From Candidatus Omnitrophota bacterium (GTDB lineage: Bacteria > Omnitrophota > Omnitrophia > Omnitrophales > Aquincolibacteriaceae): a stretch of 36,941 nt of DNA. Under the pieces are notes generated by a model. It ran no database searches. It was not told where the DNA came from and was given only the letters and a program-made list of their open reading frames with translations. How positions within the stretch are numbered: position 1 is the stretch's first letter; each line of letters starts with the position of its first letter. Shown one piece after another: positions 1 through 7,382 of the stretch. The position numbers and the translations under genes were made by a program. Where the stretch lies: positions 1-36,941 of the forward strand of contig JAHFHG010000021.1 of the NCBI GenBank assembly GCA_023247035.1, in the 5' to 3' direction.

Positions 1-48
1 TATTATCTTTGGAAAGAAGCGGACTCCCGGCCGGACAAAAAACAATGA
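1..48 (+). CDS. C-terminal end of an unidentified upstream gene (partial)
   Basis: Frame 1 is open from the left edge and reads YYLWKEADSRPDKKQ before a TGA at 46-48. That stop overlaps the ATG of thpR (45-47) as ATGA, the usual layout of translationally coupled genes. Only 15 residues are visible, so the product cannot be named. The overlap makes a real upstream gene in the same operon more likely than a chance open frame. Confidence 0.45.
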   Translation, partial: YYLWKEADSRPDKKQ

Positions 49-626
49 GACGCGTTTTTCTGGCGTTGCCGCTGGCGGAATATTTTTTATCGGAAATCAC
101 CTCGGGGCTTGACCGGATACGGTCTCAAATCCCTGAGGTGAAATGGGAGCGGCCCGAAAAAATCCATATCACACTTCATTTTTTTGGCCCCGAGCCGGAT
201 TCATCCTTACCGCAAATCAGCAAGGCGGCGGGGGATCTAACTCGTAAAATCTGTCCCTTTAATCTTTCATTAAAAGACGTAGGATATTTTCCGGATTCCC
301 GAAAGCCGAGAATCATTTGGCTGGATGTCGGCGGTGAAACTCAAAAAATTTTCGCGCTTCAGGGCGAATTGGAAAAAAATTTCGCGCGCCTGGGCTTTCC
401 TTCCGAAAGCCGGAGTTTTCATCCTCACGCGACAATCGGAAGGGTTAAAGAAGGGCGGGTTCCTGAGGCCCGCTTCCCGCAACTCGCTTTTCCGTCAACC
501 TCCTTACGGCGTATGGACAGGATTGTCCTCTACCAAAGTCGCCTTGAATCGACCGGCTCTCAATATGAAATCCTTGAAACGTTTCGTTTTTCCCAAATCG
601 CGCCGCCTGAACGCAAACCGGCTTAA
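45..626 (+). CDS. thpR: RNA 2',3'-cyclic phosphodiesterase (2'-5' RNA ligase family, ThpR)
   Basis: A 193-residue protein of the 2H phosphoesterase superfamily, which hydrolyses 2',3'-cyclic phosphates on RNA ends and can join 2'-5' ends. Both signature HxTx tetrapeptides are visible: H41-I-T43-L, followed by HFFG, and H128-A-T130-I, followed by GR. Length is normal for ThpR. I start at the ATG at 45 and not at the TTG at position 9, because family members begin close to the RVFLALPL strand and this ATG overlaps the stop of the preceding frame as ATGA. No clear Shine-Dalgarno is seen, which fits translational coupling. The 3' end overlaps the next gene by about 60 nt. Confidence 0.9.
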   Translation: MRRVFLALPLAEYFLSEITSGLDRIRSQIPEVKWERPEKIHITLHFFGPEPDSSLPQISKAAGDLTRKICPFNLSLKDVGYFPDSRKPRIIWLDVGGETQKIFALQGELEKNFARLGFPSESRSFHPHATIGRVKEGRVPEARFPQLAFPSTSLRRMDRIVLYQSRLESTGSQYEILETFRFSQIAPPERKPA

Positions 627-1281
627 CGAGGTTTACCGGAACCTCTATAAAGCATTCGGCCCTCAGAAGTGGTGGCCGGGTGAGAGTCCTTTTGAAATTA
701 TGGTCGGCGCGATTTTGACCCAGAATACTTCTTGGGCCAATGTGGAAAAGGCGATTCGAAATTTGAAGCAGGCCCGAAAACTGTCCCCTCCGGCGATACT
801 CAAACTCAAGGATCGGAAACTTGCCGAATTGATCCGGCCGTCGGGTTATTTTAATGTTAAAGCGAAGCGGCTAAAAATTTTTGTCGATTTTTTATTCAAA
901 AAATTTGGCGGCGATATTCGTTTAATGGCCCGGGTTGACGGCCGCGCGCTGCGGGTGGAGCTGCTTCAAATCCCCGGAATCGGTCCCGAGACGGCCGATT
1001 CCATTTTACTTTATGCGCTCGGCAAACCTTTTTTCGTCATTGACGCCTACACCAAACGTATTTTCGCGCGCCACCGCCTGAGTTTTGAATCTCGCCCGAC
1101 TTCCCCGCCACGGCTGGTTGATCTTCCCTATTCGGCCTGGCAAGAAATTTTTACCCGCCACTTTTCTCCCGATGTCTCCCTTTATAATGATTTTCACGCT
1201 CAGATCGTCCGCCTTGGAAAGACTTACTGCAAAGCCTCTGTCACTCTTTGTTCTGCCTGCCCCCTCGCAAAGTATTTATAG
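565..1281 (+). CDS. Endonuclease III-superfamily (HhH-GPD) DNA glycosylase-like protein
   Basis: A 238-residue HhH-GPD protein. The helix-hairpin-helix reads IPGIGPETADSILLYA and is followed by VIDAYTKRI, whose Asp aligns with the catalytic Asp of endonuclease III. The position of the Schiff-base Lys in E. coli Nth (GRKTA) is Glu here (GPETA), so a monofunctional glycosylase, not a bifunctional AP lyase, is expected. The C-terminal iron-sulfur loop keeps C-x6-C-x2-C, but the chain stops where the fourth Cys would be. This resembles the 'endonuclease III-related' group (COG2231 type) more than true Nth. The ATG at 565 gives a 62-nt overlap with thpR; a TTG at 574 is an alternative. The longer open frame back to 325 lies inside thpR and is not expected to be translated. 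Confidence 0.8.
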   Translation: MKSLKRFVFPKSRRLNANRLNEVYRNLYKAFGPQKWWPGESPFEIMVGAILTQNTSWANVEKAIRNLKQARKLSPPAILKLKDRKLAELIRPSGYFNVKAKRLKIFVDFLFKKFGGDIRLMARVDGRALRVELLQIPGIGPETADSILLYALGKPFFVIDAYTKRIFARHRLSFESRPTSPPRLVDLPYSAWQEIFTRHFSPDVSLYNDFHAQIVRLGKTYCKASVTLCSACPLAKYL

Positions 1282-1342
1282 CAATAACAATCAAAAACTA
1301 TCATATTAGCTAATTAAAGAAAAAATTTAATCTTCTCATAGT

Positions 1343-1372
1343 TTGAAAAAACATTTAATGGGCGGGTATACT
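1343..1372 (+). promoter_or_regulatory. Sigma-70-like promoter for the pilus-locus leading genes
   Basis: TTGAAA at 1343-1348 and TATACT at 1367-1372, with an 18-nt spacer, lie in the 100-nt gap after the glycosylase gene. A start site about 7 nt downstream would fall at about 1379, only a few nt before the ATG at 1382. The transcript would then be nearly leaderless. Confidence 0.6.
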
Positions 1373-1381
1373 TGAAGTGTC

Positions 1382-1855
1382 ATGACCGCAAAAGATAAGC
1401 AAAAAAAACGCTTAGGTGAAATCCTGATCGAAGAGGGAATCTTAACCAAAGAGAATTTGGAAGAAGCGCTCAATCATCAAAAAAAAGAAGGCGGCATTAT
1501 CGGGCAAATTCTCATCAAACTTGGTTATATTTCCGAAGAGGCGTTAGTGGGGGCGTTAGGCAAACAACTCAAAATACCCTATCTCTCCCTGCCCAATTAT
1601 TCCGTGAATGCAGATGCCGTTCAGCAATTTAACGAGGAATTGTGCAAACGCAATATTTTTATAGCCTTCGATCAGGACGATAAATACATCTATGTCGCGA
1701 TGGGGGATCCTTTGAATGAATCGCTGGCTGCAGAAATAGAAAAGAAAACTCAAAAACAGGTCCAGATGTTTTTATCAACGCCTACGGAAATTCTAGATAT
1801 GCTCAACCTGATATCCGGCGTGAGCAATCTTAAACCTCTCAAACAAGCGGGTTAG
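1382..1855 (+). CDS. Stand-alone MshEN (GspE N-terminal) domain protein, putative c-di-GMP receptor
   Basis: A 157-residue protein made of little more than the MshEN/T2SSE_N domain that normally forms the N-terminus of GspE/PilB ATPases; no Walker motif is present. Residues 10-33 match the known 24-residue c-di-GMP motif (RLG at 1-3, L6, G10, L17, L21, Q24). Residues 39-62 give a second copy with G3, L6, G10, L17, L21 and Q24 kept, but Ile for Arg1 and Leu2. It is followed 2 nt later by the first PilB gene, so it is almost certainly co-expressed with the motor. The start is fixed by the motif beginning at residue 10, although no Shine-Dalgarno is visible. I infer that it senses c-di-GMP in trans for the pilus ATPases; a degenerate ATPase relative is the alternative. 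Confidence 0.8.
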   Translation: MTAKDKQKKRLGEILIEEGILTKENLEEALNHQKKEGGIIGQILIKLGYISEEALVGALGKQLKIPYLSLPNYSVNADAVQQFNEELCKRNIFIAFDQDDKYIYVAMGDPLNESLAAEIEKKTQKQVQMFLSTPTEILDMLNLISGVSNLKPLKQAG

Positions 1856-1857
1856 GA

Positions 1858-3654
1858 ATGGCCTTGCCGAAGGATGAATTTAGGGGAGACCTCAAGGACG
1901 CTTTGCTCCGCGAAAAGATTGTCACGCAGGATGTCTTTAATGAAATTCTGGGTGAACAAGAGAAAACGGGAGAGCCGCTCCTTGAAATCCTGATGCGAAG
2001 CGCGAAATTTGAGGAGAGAAAATTCGTCAGCCTTTTGAACCGGGAATACGGATACGCCTCCATCAATCCTGCTGTTTTTTTGATCGACCGTGAAATTTTG
2101 GAATTGATACCCAGGGATCTTGCCGAAAAATACTGCGTCCTGCCTATCAGCCGCCACGAACAAACGCTGACGGTCGCTTTTGCCAATCCGACCAATGTAA
2201 AGGCCATTGATGAGATACATCTCGTGGCGAAGCTGCGGATCCGAGCCGCTGTCGCGGAAGTGAGTCTTCTCAGAAAATGCATTCAGCAATATTACGACGA
2301 CGACCCTTCGCTTGCCGGTTCTATCTCGGCGCCGGAGGAGGGAGAACTCGAGGAACTTGCGAAGGTCATTGATTTGGAGCAGCGAGAGGATATGCCGCAG
2401 GGCGAGGACCTTCTGAAAATCGCTTACCAGACTCCGGTCATCAAACTGGTCAATATGCTTTTGATGGAAAGCGTCCGCCGCCACGCAAGCGATATTTTTA
2501 TGGAGCCTTGGGAAAATCATGTGCGGGTGCGCGCGCGCGTCGACGGGCTTTTAGAAGAAATTATCCGCCCTCAAAAATCAGTGGGCCCGGCCCTTGTGTC
2601 GCGCATTAAAGTGATGAGCGGTTTAAATATAGCCGAACACCGAATTCCCCAAGACGGAAGGTTTAAAGCAAAAATCAGCGGAAGAGAAGTGGATATGCGC
2701 GTCTCTATTCTCCCCACCACTCACGGAGAAAAAGTGTGCTTGAGAATTTTAGATACCTCCGCGCAAGGCCACGACATCGCAAAGCTTGGATTTAACGATA
2801 AAGAACAAGGGATCATCAAGGATTCGGCCCGCAAGCCGCACGGGATGATTCTCGTCACCGGCCCGACGGGAAGCGGAAAAACAACCACGCTGTATTCTGT
2901 TTTGAAATATCTCGATTCGCCCGAAGTCAATATCACGACGGTGGAGGACCCGGTGGAGTATCAATTGCCGGGCATCAATCAAGTGAACGTTAAAGAGCAG
3001 ATCGGGCTTACGTTTCCGGCGTCCCTGCGCTCGATCTTGAGGCAGGATCCCGACATCATTTTGATCGGCGAGATACGGGATAACGTGACCCTGGATATTG
3101 CCGTCAAAGCCGCGCTTACCGGGCATCTTGTTTTGAGCACGCTTCACACCAATGATGCGGCCAGTTCGGTCACCCGAATGGTGAATATGGGATTGGAACC
3201 TTTTTTGATTGCCTCGACCGTCCTGATGATTTCTGCGCAAAGACTCGTGCGCCGGTTATGCCCCCGCTGCCAGTATGCCGAGGAATTCGAAGATTCATTT
3301 TTAGTCTCGTGGGGGCTGGATCCTAAAAAGTGTAAAACATTTTACAAAGGCCGGGGTTGTATTCAATGCCGGCAAACCGGGTATCAAGGCAGAACGGTCA
3401 TTACGGAAATTGTGGAGATCACCCCCGAGATCCGCCAGTTGATTATGGAAGGGGCTTCGGCGGAGAAATTGAAAACCGAGGCGCACCGGCACGGAATGAC
3501 GACGCTTCGCGAGAGCGCAATTCAGAAGGCCATTGCGCGCGAAACTTCTTTAGAAGAGGTTTTTCGGGTTACCGGCGAAGATCAGAAAATGGAGAATGAT
3601 TTGAACCTTCGCGAGGCGCTGAAAACACAATCCGGGCGCCGGGAGGCCGCATGA
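1858..3654 (+). CDS. pilB: Type IV pilus assembly / type II secretion ATPase PilB (first copy)
   Basis: A 598-residue GspE/PilB hexameric ATPase that powers pilin polymerisation at the inner face of the cytoplasmic membrane. Domains: MshEN-like N-terminus (about 1-150), linker, and the RecA-like ATPase from about 190. Walker A is GPTGSGKTTTLY starting near residue 335; Walker B is DPDIILIGEIRD; the His box is STLHTNDAA. A zinc C4 module is present (CPRC ... CIQC followed by RQTGYQGR). Its MshEN motif is degenerate: Asp/Lys/Lys replace the Arg1, Gly3 and Gly10 positions, so c-di-GMP binding is unlikely. It starts 2 nt after the MshEN protein and ends in an ATGA overlap with the second copy. 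Confidence 0.93.
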   Translation: MALPKDEFRGDLKDALLREKIVTQDVFNEILGEQEKTGEPLLEILMRSAKFEERKFVSLLNREYGYASINPAVFLIDREILELIPRDLAEKYCVLPISRHEQTLTVAFANPTNVKAIDEIHLVAKLRIRAAVAEVSLLRKCIQQYYDDDPSLAGSISAPEEGELEELAKVIDLEQREDMPQGEDLLKIAYQTPVIKLVNMLLMESVRRHASDIFMEPWENHVRVRARVDGLLEEIIRPQKSVGPALVSRIKVMSGLNIAEHRIPQDGRFKAKISGREVDMRVSILPTTHGEKVCLRILDTSAQGHDIAKLGFNDKEQGIIKDSARKPHGMILVTGPTGSGKTTTLYSVLKYLDSPEVNITTVEDPVEYQLPGINQVNVKEQIGLTFPASLRSILRQDPDIILIGEIRDNVTLDIAVKAALTGHLVLSTLHTNDAASSVTRMVNMGLEPFLIASTVLMISAQRLVRRLCPRCQYAEEFEDSFLVSWGLDPKKCKTFYKGRGCIQCRQTGYQGRTVITEIVEITPEIRQLIMEGASAEKLKTEAHRHGMTTLRESAIQKAIARETSLEEVFRVTGEDQKMENDLNLREALKTQSGRREAA

Positions 3655-5360
3655 TTTCAACAGGCTCAAAAGAGGCTTTGGTGCAAAAGCTGGTTAAAGA
3701 AGGCAAGCTCACAAACGCCCAAGTCAAGGAATGTACGGAAACCGCCCGCAAGCACAAGAAAACAGTGTTTCAACTCATCCTTGAGAAAGAACTGATGGGC
3801 GAAGAAGACGTTTTTGGATTCCTCAGCAGGGAATTAGAAATTCCGAGGCTCAATCTGGCCGCGCTGCGCGTTCCCAAGGGAATTATTCGTTTAGTGCCGA
3901 AAAAAATTGTCGAGCGGTATCAAATTCTGCCCTTATCGCGCATTCAAAACTTGTTGAGCGTGGCGACAAGCAACCCGTTTGAAATTATGTTTTATGACGA
4001 TTTGAAAGAACTCACGAACTGTGATGTTTCGCTTGTGCTTGCGCCTCCCAAGGCGATCACCGCGGCCATTGATAATTATTATTCGGAGTCCTCCAATATG
4101 GAATCCATCCTTGACGATATCGATGAAGAAAATGCCGGCGCCCTCAAAGTGGAGAAGGGCGAAGACGAAAGCTCCGCCACGGTTTCCGTGGGCAATGAAG
4201 CCCCTGTCGTGAAAATGGTTAACCTTATTCTTCACGAGGCGCTCCGTTTGCGGGCCTCGGATATTCATTTTGAGCCTTATGAAAAAAACTTTCGCGTCCG
4301 TTACCGGATCGACGGGGGCTTAAAAGAATCGTTCGCCCATTCGCGGGAACTTTACGGATCGCTGGTGGCGAGAATCAAAATCATGGCCCAGTTGAATATC
4401 ACGGAGAAACGCCTTCCCCAAGACGGGCGTTTTAGGGCGAACCTGGAAAAACATGAGATTGATTTTCGAGTTTCCATACTCCCGACTTATCACGGTGAAA
4501 AAATCGTGCTTCGGCTTCTGGACAAAAGCGGGGTGAAAGCGGGGCTCGATAAATTGGGATTTTCCGAAAAACCGTCAGCCCTTTTTGGCGAGGCCGTCAA
4601 GCATCCTTACGGGATGATTCTGGTTACGGGGCCGACGGGGAGCGGAAAATCGACGACGCTTTACACGATTCTCAGCACGATGAATACTCCGGGTCGAAAC
4701 ATCATGACGGTTGAAGACCCTGTGGAGTATCAGATTGAAGGCATTACGCAAACTCAGGTGAATGCCGAAGTCGGCCTTACGTTTGCCAACGGGTTGCGGT
4801 CGTTGCTGCGTCAAAGCCCTGATATTGTGCTGGTCGGAGAAATTCGTGATACGGAGACGGCCGACATCGGTGTCAAAGCCGCTTTAACCGGACATCTTGT
4901 TTTCAGCACCCTCCACACGAACAGCGCTGCAGGAGCAATGACGCGCCTGATCGATATGGGAGTTGAACCCTTCCTGATCGCATCTTCCGTGATTTGCGTG
5001 GCCGCCCAACGCTTGATGAGAAAAATATGCGTGCATTGCAAAGAGCCTTACAAGATTCCCGAGGAGGTGCTGCGCCGCTGCACCCTCAAAAGCTCCGATT
5101 TGGCCCACGTGACAGCTTATAAAGGCAAAGGCTGTCCGAATTGCAATCATACGGGTTATTTAGGCCGCATCGGAGCCATTGAAGTCTTGAAAATGGAATC
5201 GGAAATCCGCGAGCTGGTTCTTAAACGCTCTTCGAGTGATGCCATTGAAAAAAAGGCCCTTGAAAAGGGAATGGAAACCTTATACGAAAACGCTTTGGGA
5301 ATTTTCAAAAACGGGCTGACCACTCTTGAGGAAGTGCTCCGCGTCGCAAGCAAAGGATAA
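3651..5360 (+). CDS. pilB: Type IV pilus assembly / type II secretion ATPase PilB (second copy)
   Basis: A 569-residue paralogue of the preceding ATPase, coupled to it by a 4-nt ATGA overlap. Walker A GPTGSGKSTTLY begins near residue 327; Walker B is SPDIVLVGEIRD; the His box is STLHTNSAA; the C4 zinc module is CVHC ... CPNC followed by NHTGYLGR. The N-terminal MshEN-like region is again degenerate in both motif copies. The N-terminal domain and the zinc module argue for a PilB/GspE-type extension ATPase, not the smaller PilT retraction ATPase. Why two extension-type ATPases are kept in tandem is unclear. They may form mixed or alternative motors, or serve a pilus and a secretion system sharing this locus. 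Confidence 0.92.
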   Translation: MISTGSKEALVQKLVKEGKLTNAQVKECTETARKHKKTVFQLILEKELMGEEDVFGFLSRELEIPRLNLAALRVPKGIIRLVPKKIVERYQILPLSRIQNLLSVATSNPFEIMFYDDLKELTNCDVSLVLAPPKAITAAIDNYYSESSNMESILDDIDEENAGALKVEKGEDESSATVSVGNEAPVVKMVNLILHEALRLRASDIHFEPYEKNFRVRYRIDGGLKESFAHSRELYGSLVARIKIMAQLNITEKRLPQDGRFRANLEKHEIDFRVSILPTYHGEKIVLRLLDKSGVKAGLDKLGFSEKPSALFGEAVKHPYGMILVTGPTGSGKSTTLYTILSTMNTPGRNIMTVEDPVEYQIEGITQTQVNAEVGLTFANGLRSLLRQSPDIVLVGEIRDTETADIGVKAALTGHLVFSTLHTNSAAGAMTRLIDMGVEPFLIASSVICVAAQRLMRKICVHCKEPYKIPEEVLRRCTLKSSDLAHVTAYKGKGCPNCNHTGYLGRIGAIEVLKMESEIRELVLKRSSSDAIEKKALEKGMETLYENALGIFKNGLTTLEEVLRVASKG

Positions 5361-5365
5361 AACCA

Positions 5366-6595
5366 ATGCCGGAATTTGAATATCAAGTCAAAGATAAAAA
5401 CGGCAAGGATCAGGGAGGGGTTCAAGAGGCCCCGGACCTTAACGCGCTGGTTTCGGGCCTGCGTTCTCAAGGTTATCTGATCCTGAAAGTGAATGAAGTC
5501 AAGAAAGCGAGTGTCTTCGGCATTACAAAGGGGCCGGCCAAGGCAAGCGGAAAAGGCGGAAATATCGCCCTTGATGATTTGGTCGTCTTTTCGCGGCAAA
5601 TGGCGACGCTTGTCGGCGCCGGAATTCCGTTGATTCAAGCCATCGATATTCTGGCCGCCCAGGTTGACAAGGCGAAGTTCCGCGTCATCCTGCGGGATAT
5701 GCACCAGCAGGTTCAAGGCGGAAAAAGTTTTTCGGATGCCATGGAGAAGCATCAAAAAGTTTTCTCCGCACTGTTCATTAATATGGTAAGGGCAGGGGAG
5801 ACCAGCGGAAGCCTGGAAGAAATCCTGGACCGTATCGCGACCTATATGGAGAAGACCAGCGTCCTGCAGAAGAAAGTTAAATCCGCAATGATGTATCCGG
5901 CCGTGGTGACCGCCCTCGCTTTTGTGATTACGTTCGGCATGATGACTTTCGTGATCCCGAAATTCGCAACCATTTTTGAGGGTTTGAACGCCCCGCTTCC
6001 GGCGCCCACCAAAATGCTGATCGGCGTAAGCAATTATTTGGCCGCGAACTGGGTCATCGTTTTAGGCGGGCTCGGGGGCCTTATCTTTTTATTCTTGCAG
6101 ATGCTTCGAACTCCGGCCGGCCGTTTAGCGTGGGATTCGATAAAACTCCGGATGGCCATTTTCGGACCTATTTTCTTAAAAGTGGCCGTCAGCAAATTTT
6201 CCCGTACTTTTGCGACCCTGGTCAAAAGCGGCGTTCCGATTCTTTCCTCGCTGGAAATTGTTTCCCGGACATCGGGAAACAAACGTCTGGAGCTCATTAT
6301 CCGTTCGCTGATGGAATCTGTGAAAAAAGGGGAAAGCATCTCCGGCCCCCTCGGCAAAAGCGAAGTATTCCCCCCGATGGTGGTTCGCATGATTGCGATA
6401 GGCGAGGAGACCGGCGAGCTTGAAGAGATGCTTGTCAAGATCGCGGATTTTTATGATGCCGAAGTTGACGCAGCCGTCGATGGGCTTACGTCCCTTATCG
6501 AGCCGCTTATCATTGCCTTCCTTGGGATTGTTATCGGAGGGATCGTGGTCGCGATGTTCCTGCCCATTCTGACGCTCACTCAAGCGATTCATTAA
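5366..6595 (+). CDS. pilC: Type IV pilus inner-membrane platform protein PilC
   Basis: A 409-residue PilC/GspF protein. It has two repeated T2SSF domains (about 70-190 and 275-400) with the family motifs FSRQMATLVGAGIPL and KFSRTFATLVKSGVPIL, and membrane helices near 170-195, 222-245 and 375-400. PilC is the rotor-like platform connecting the ATPase to the pilin pool. It follows the second ATPase by 5 nt in the same direction, and an AAGGA sequence ahead of the ATG can serve as ribosome binding site. The usual order B-C-A is kept. Confidence 0.94.
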   Translation: MPEFEYQVKDKNGKDQGGVQEAPDLNALVSGLRSQGYLILKVNEVKKASVFGITKGPAKASGKGGNIALDDLVVFSRQMATLVGAGIPLIQAIDILAAQVDKAKFRVILRDMHQQVQGGKSFSDAMEKHQKVFSALFINMVRAGETSGSLEEILDRIATYMEKTSVLQKKVKSAMMYPAVVTALAFVITFGMMTFVIPKFATIFEGLNAPLPAPTKMLIGVSNYLAANWVIVLGGLGGLIFLFLQMLRTPAGRLAWDSIKLRMAIFGPIFLKVAVSKFSRTFATLVKSGVPILSSLEIVSRTSGNKRLELIIRSLMESVKKGESISGPLGKSEVFPPMVVRMIAIGEETGELEEMLVKIADFYDAEVDAAVDGLTSLIEPLIIAFLGIVIGGIVVAMFLPILTLTQAIH

Positions 6596-6681
6596 TCGCC
6601 TAAGCTCTTCTGAACCTAGCGGCTTCATCTTATTAAAGTTTTAAAGAAACTAATTTGAATTTATTTTATTTTTGTCGGAAT

Positions 6682-6710
6682 TTGCCGTTAAGAAATTCTG
6701 CAGGTATAAT
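6682..6710 (+). promoter_or_regulatory. Sigma-70-like promoter of the major pilin gene
   Basis: TTGCCG at 6682-6687 and a perfect TATAAT at 6705-6710 are separated by 17 nt. The predicted start near 6717 leaves a leader of about 34 nt with a strong GAGGAGG ribosome binding site at 6737-6743. No sigma-54 -24/-12 pattern was found, unlike pilA of Pseudomonas-type systems. Confidence 0.75.
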
Positions 6711-6750
6711 TCAGTTTAGCTGCGACGTATTTAAATGAGGAGGTTTAACC

Positions 6751-7239
6751 ATGTTTATTAAACTAAACCAGAAGGGATTTACCCTAGTGGAAATCATGAT
6801 CGTTGTCGCGATCATCGGTCTGCTAGCGGCTATCGCAATACCGAACTTGCTGCGTGCGCGCTTGAACGCGAATGAGGGCGCAATGAAAACGGATCTGAGA
6901 ACTTTCAGCTCCGCCAATGAAAGCTTTCGGGCGGCTCAGAATCCTCCCACCTATTCACCGAGCGTTAACGCGTTGTTCGTTCCGGCATTTGGACCGGGCT
7001 ATATCGACCGGTCTTGGACAACGCCCCCGAAGCATGGGTTCAATTTCGTTTATTCGGTGGCCGCAGCTCCAGCCGCAACTTATGCGTTGCGAGCGGCACC
7101 GGCGACCCGAGGGCAGACGGCAAACAACTTCTATTGTGTTGATCAGACAGGTGTTGTTGTGGGATCGACCAATGATGGAAATGCCAACGTCCCTGTGGGT
7201 GCAGCCGCCGGCTGTGCAGGTGGTTTGGCGATTGCGTAA
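6751..7239 (+). CDS. pilA: Type IV pilin / pseudopilin, probable major subunit
   Basis: A 162-residue prepilin with a short basic leader (MFIKLNQKG) and the class III cleavage/methylation site G9-F10-TLVE, including Glu5 of the mature protein. The hydrophobic N-terminal helix continues to the typical AIPNLLRARLNANEG. The C-terminal half is rich in Ala, Gly and Pro. It has two Cys (FYCVDQ and GCAGG) that could close a disulfide-bonded D-region. Its own strong promoter, a strong ribosome binding site and a downstream hairpin terminator point to a highly expressed structural subunit. Prepilin peptidase is not in the window. Confidence 0.92.
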   Translation: MFIKLNQKGFTLVEIMIVVAIIGLLAAIAIPNLLRARLNANEGAMKTDLRTFSSANESFRAAQNPPTYSPSVNALFVPAFGPGYIDRSWTTPPKHGFNFVYSVAAAPAATYALRAAPATRGQTANNFYCVDQTGVVVGSTNDGNANVPVGAAAGCAGGLAIA

Positions 7240-7263
7240 TCGGTAAAGCGCCACGATGTTGTA

Positions 7264-7304
7264 AAACCCACTCTGCTTTGCAAAAGGCAGAGTGGGTTTC
7301 TTTA
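7264..7304 (+). terminator. Rho-independent terminator after the pilin gene
   Basis: A long perfect hairpin: ACCCACTCTGC at 7266-7276 pairs with GCAGAGTGGGT at 7287-7297. The stem extends outward by two A-T pairs and inward by three more pairs to a GCAA tetraloop, and is followed by TTTCTTT. It begins about 24 nt after the pilin stop codon. Confidence 0.88.
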
Positions 7305-7382
7305 TGAAGAATAATCTCCCAAGATTTTGCACTGCATTGCCGATAATACGGACACGGACAAATCAGGTATCTCCATTTAAAA

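Noticed and set aside
325-564. N-terminal extension of the endonuclease III-like frame back to 325
   Set aside because: It lies wholly inside thpR in another frame, and the HhH-GPD domain begins after the ATG at 565.
7304-7382. Promoter for pilM (TTGCAC with GATAAT)
   Set aside because: The spacer would be only 9 nt; no other good pair was found, so none is claimed although one must exist.
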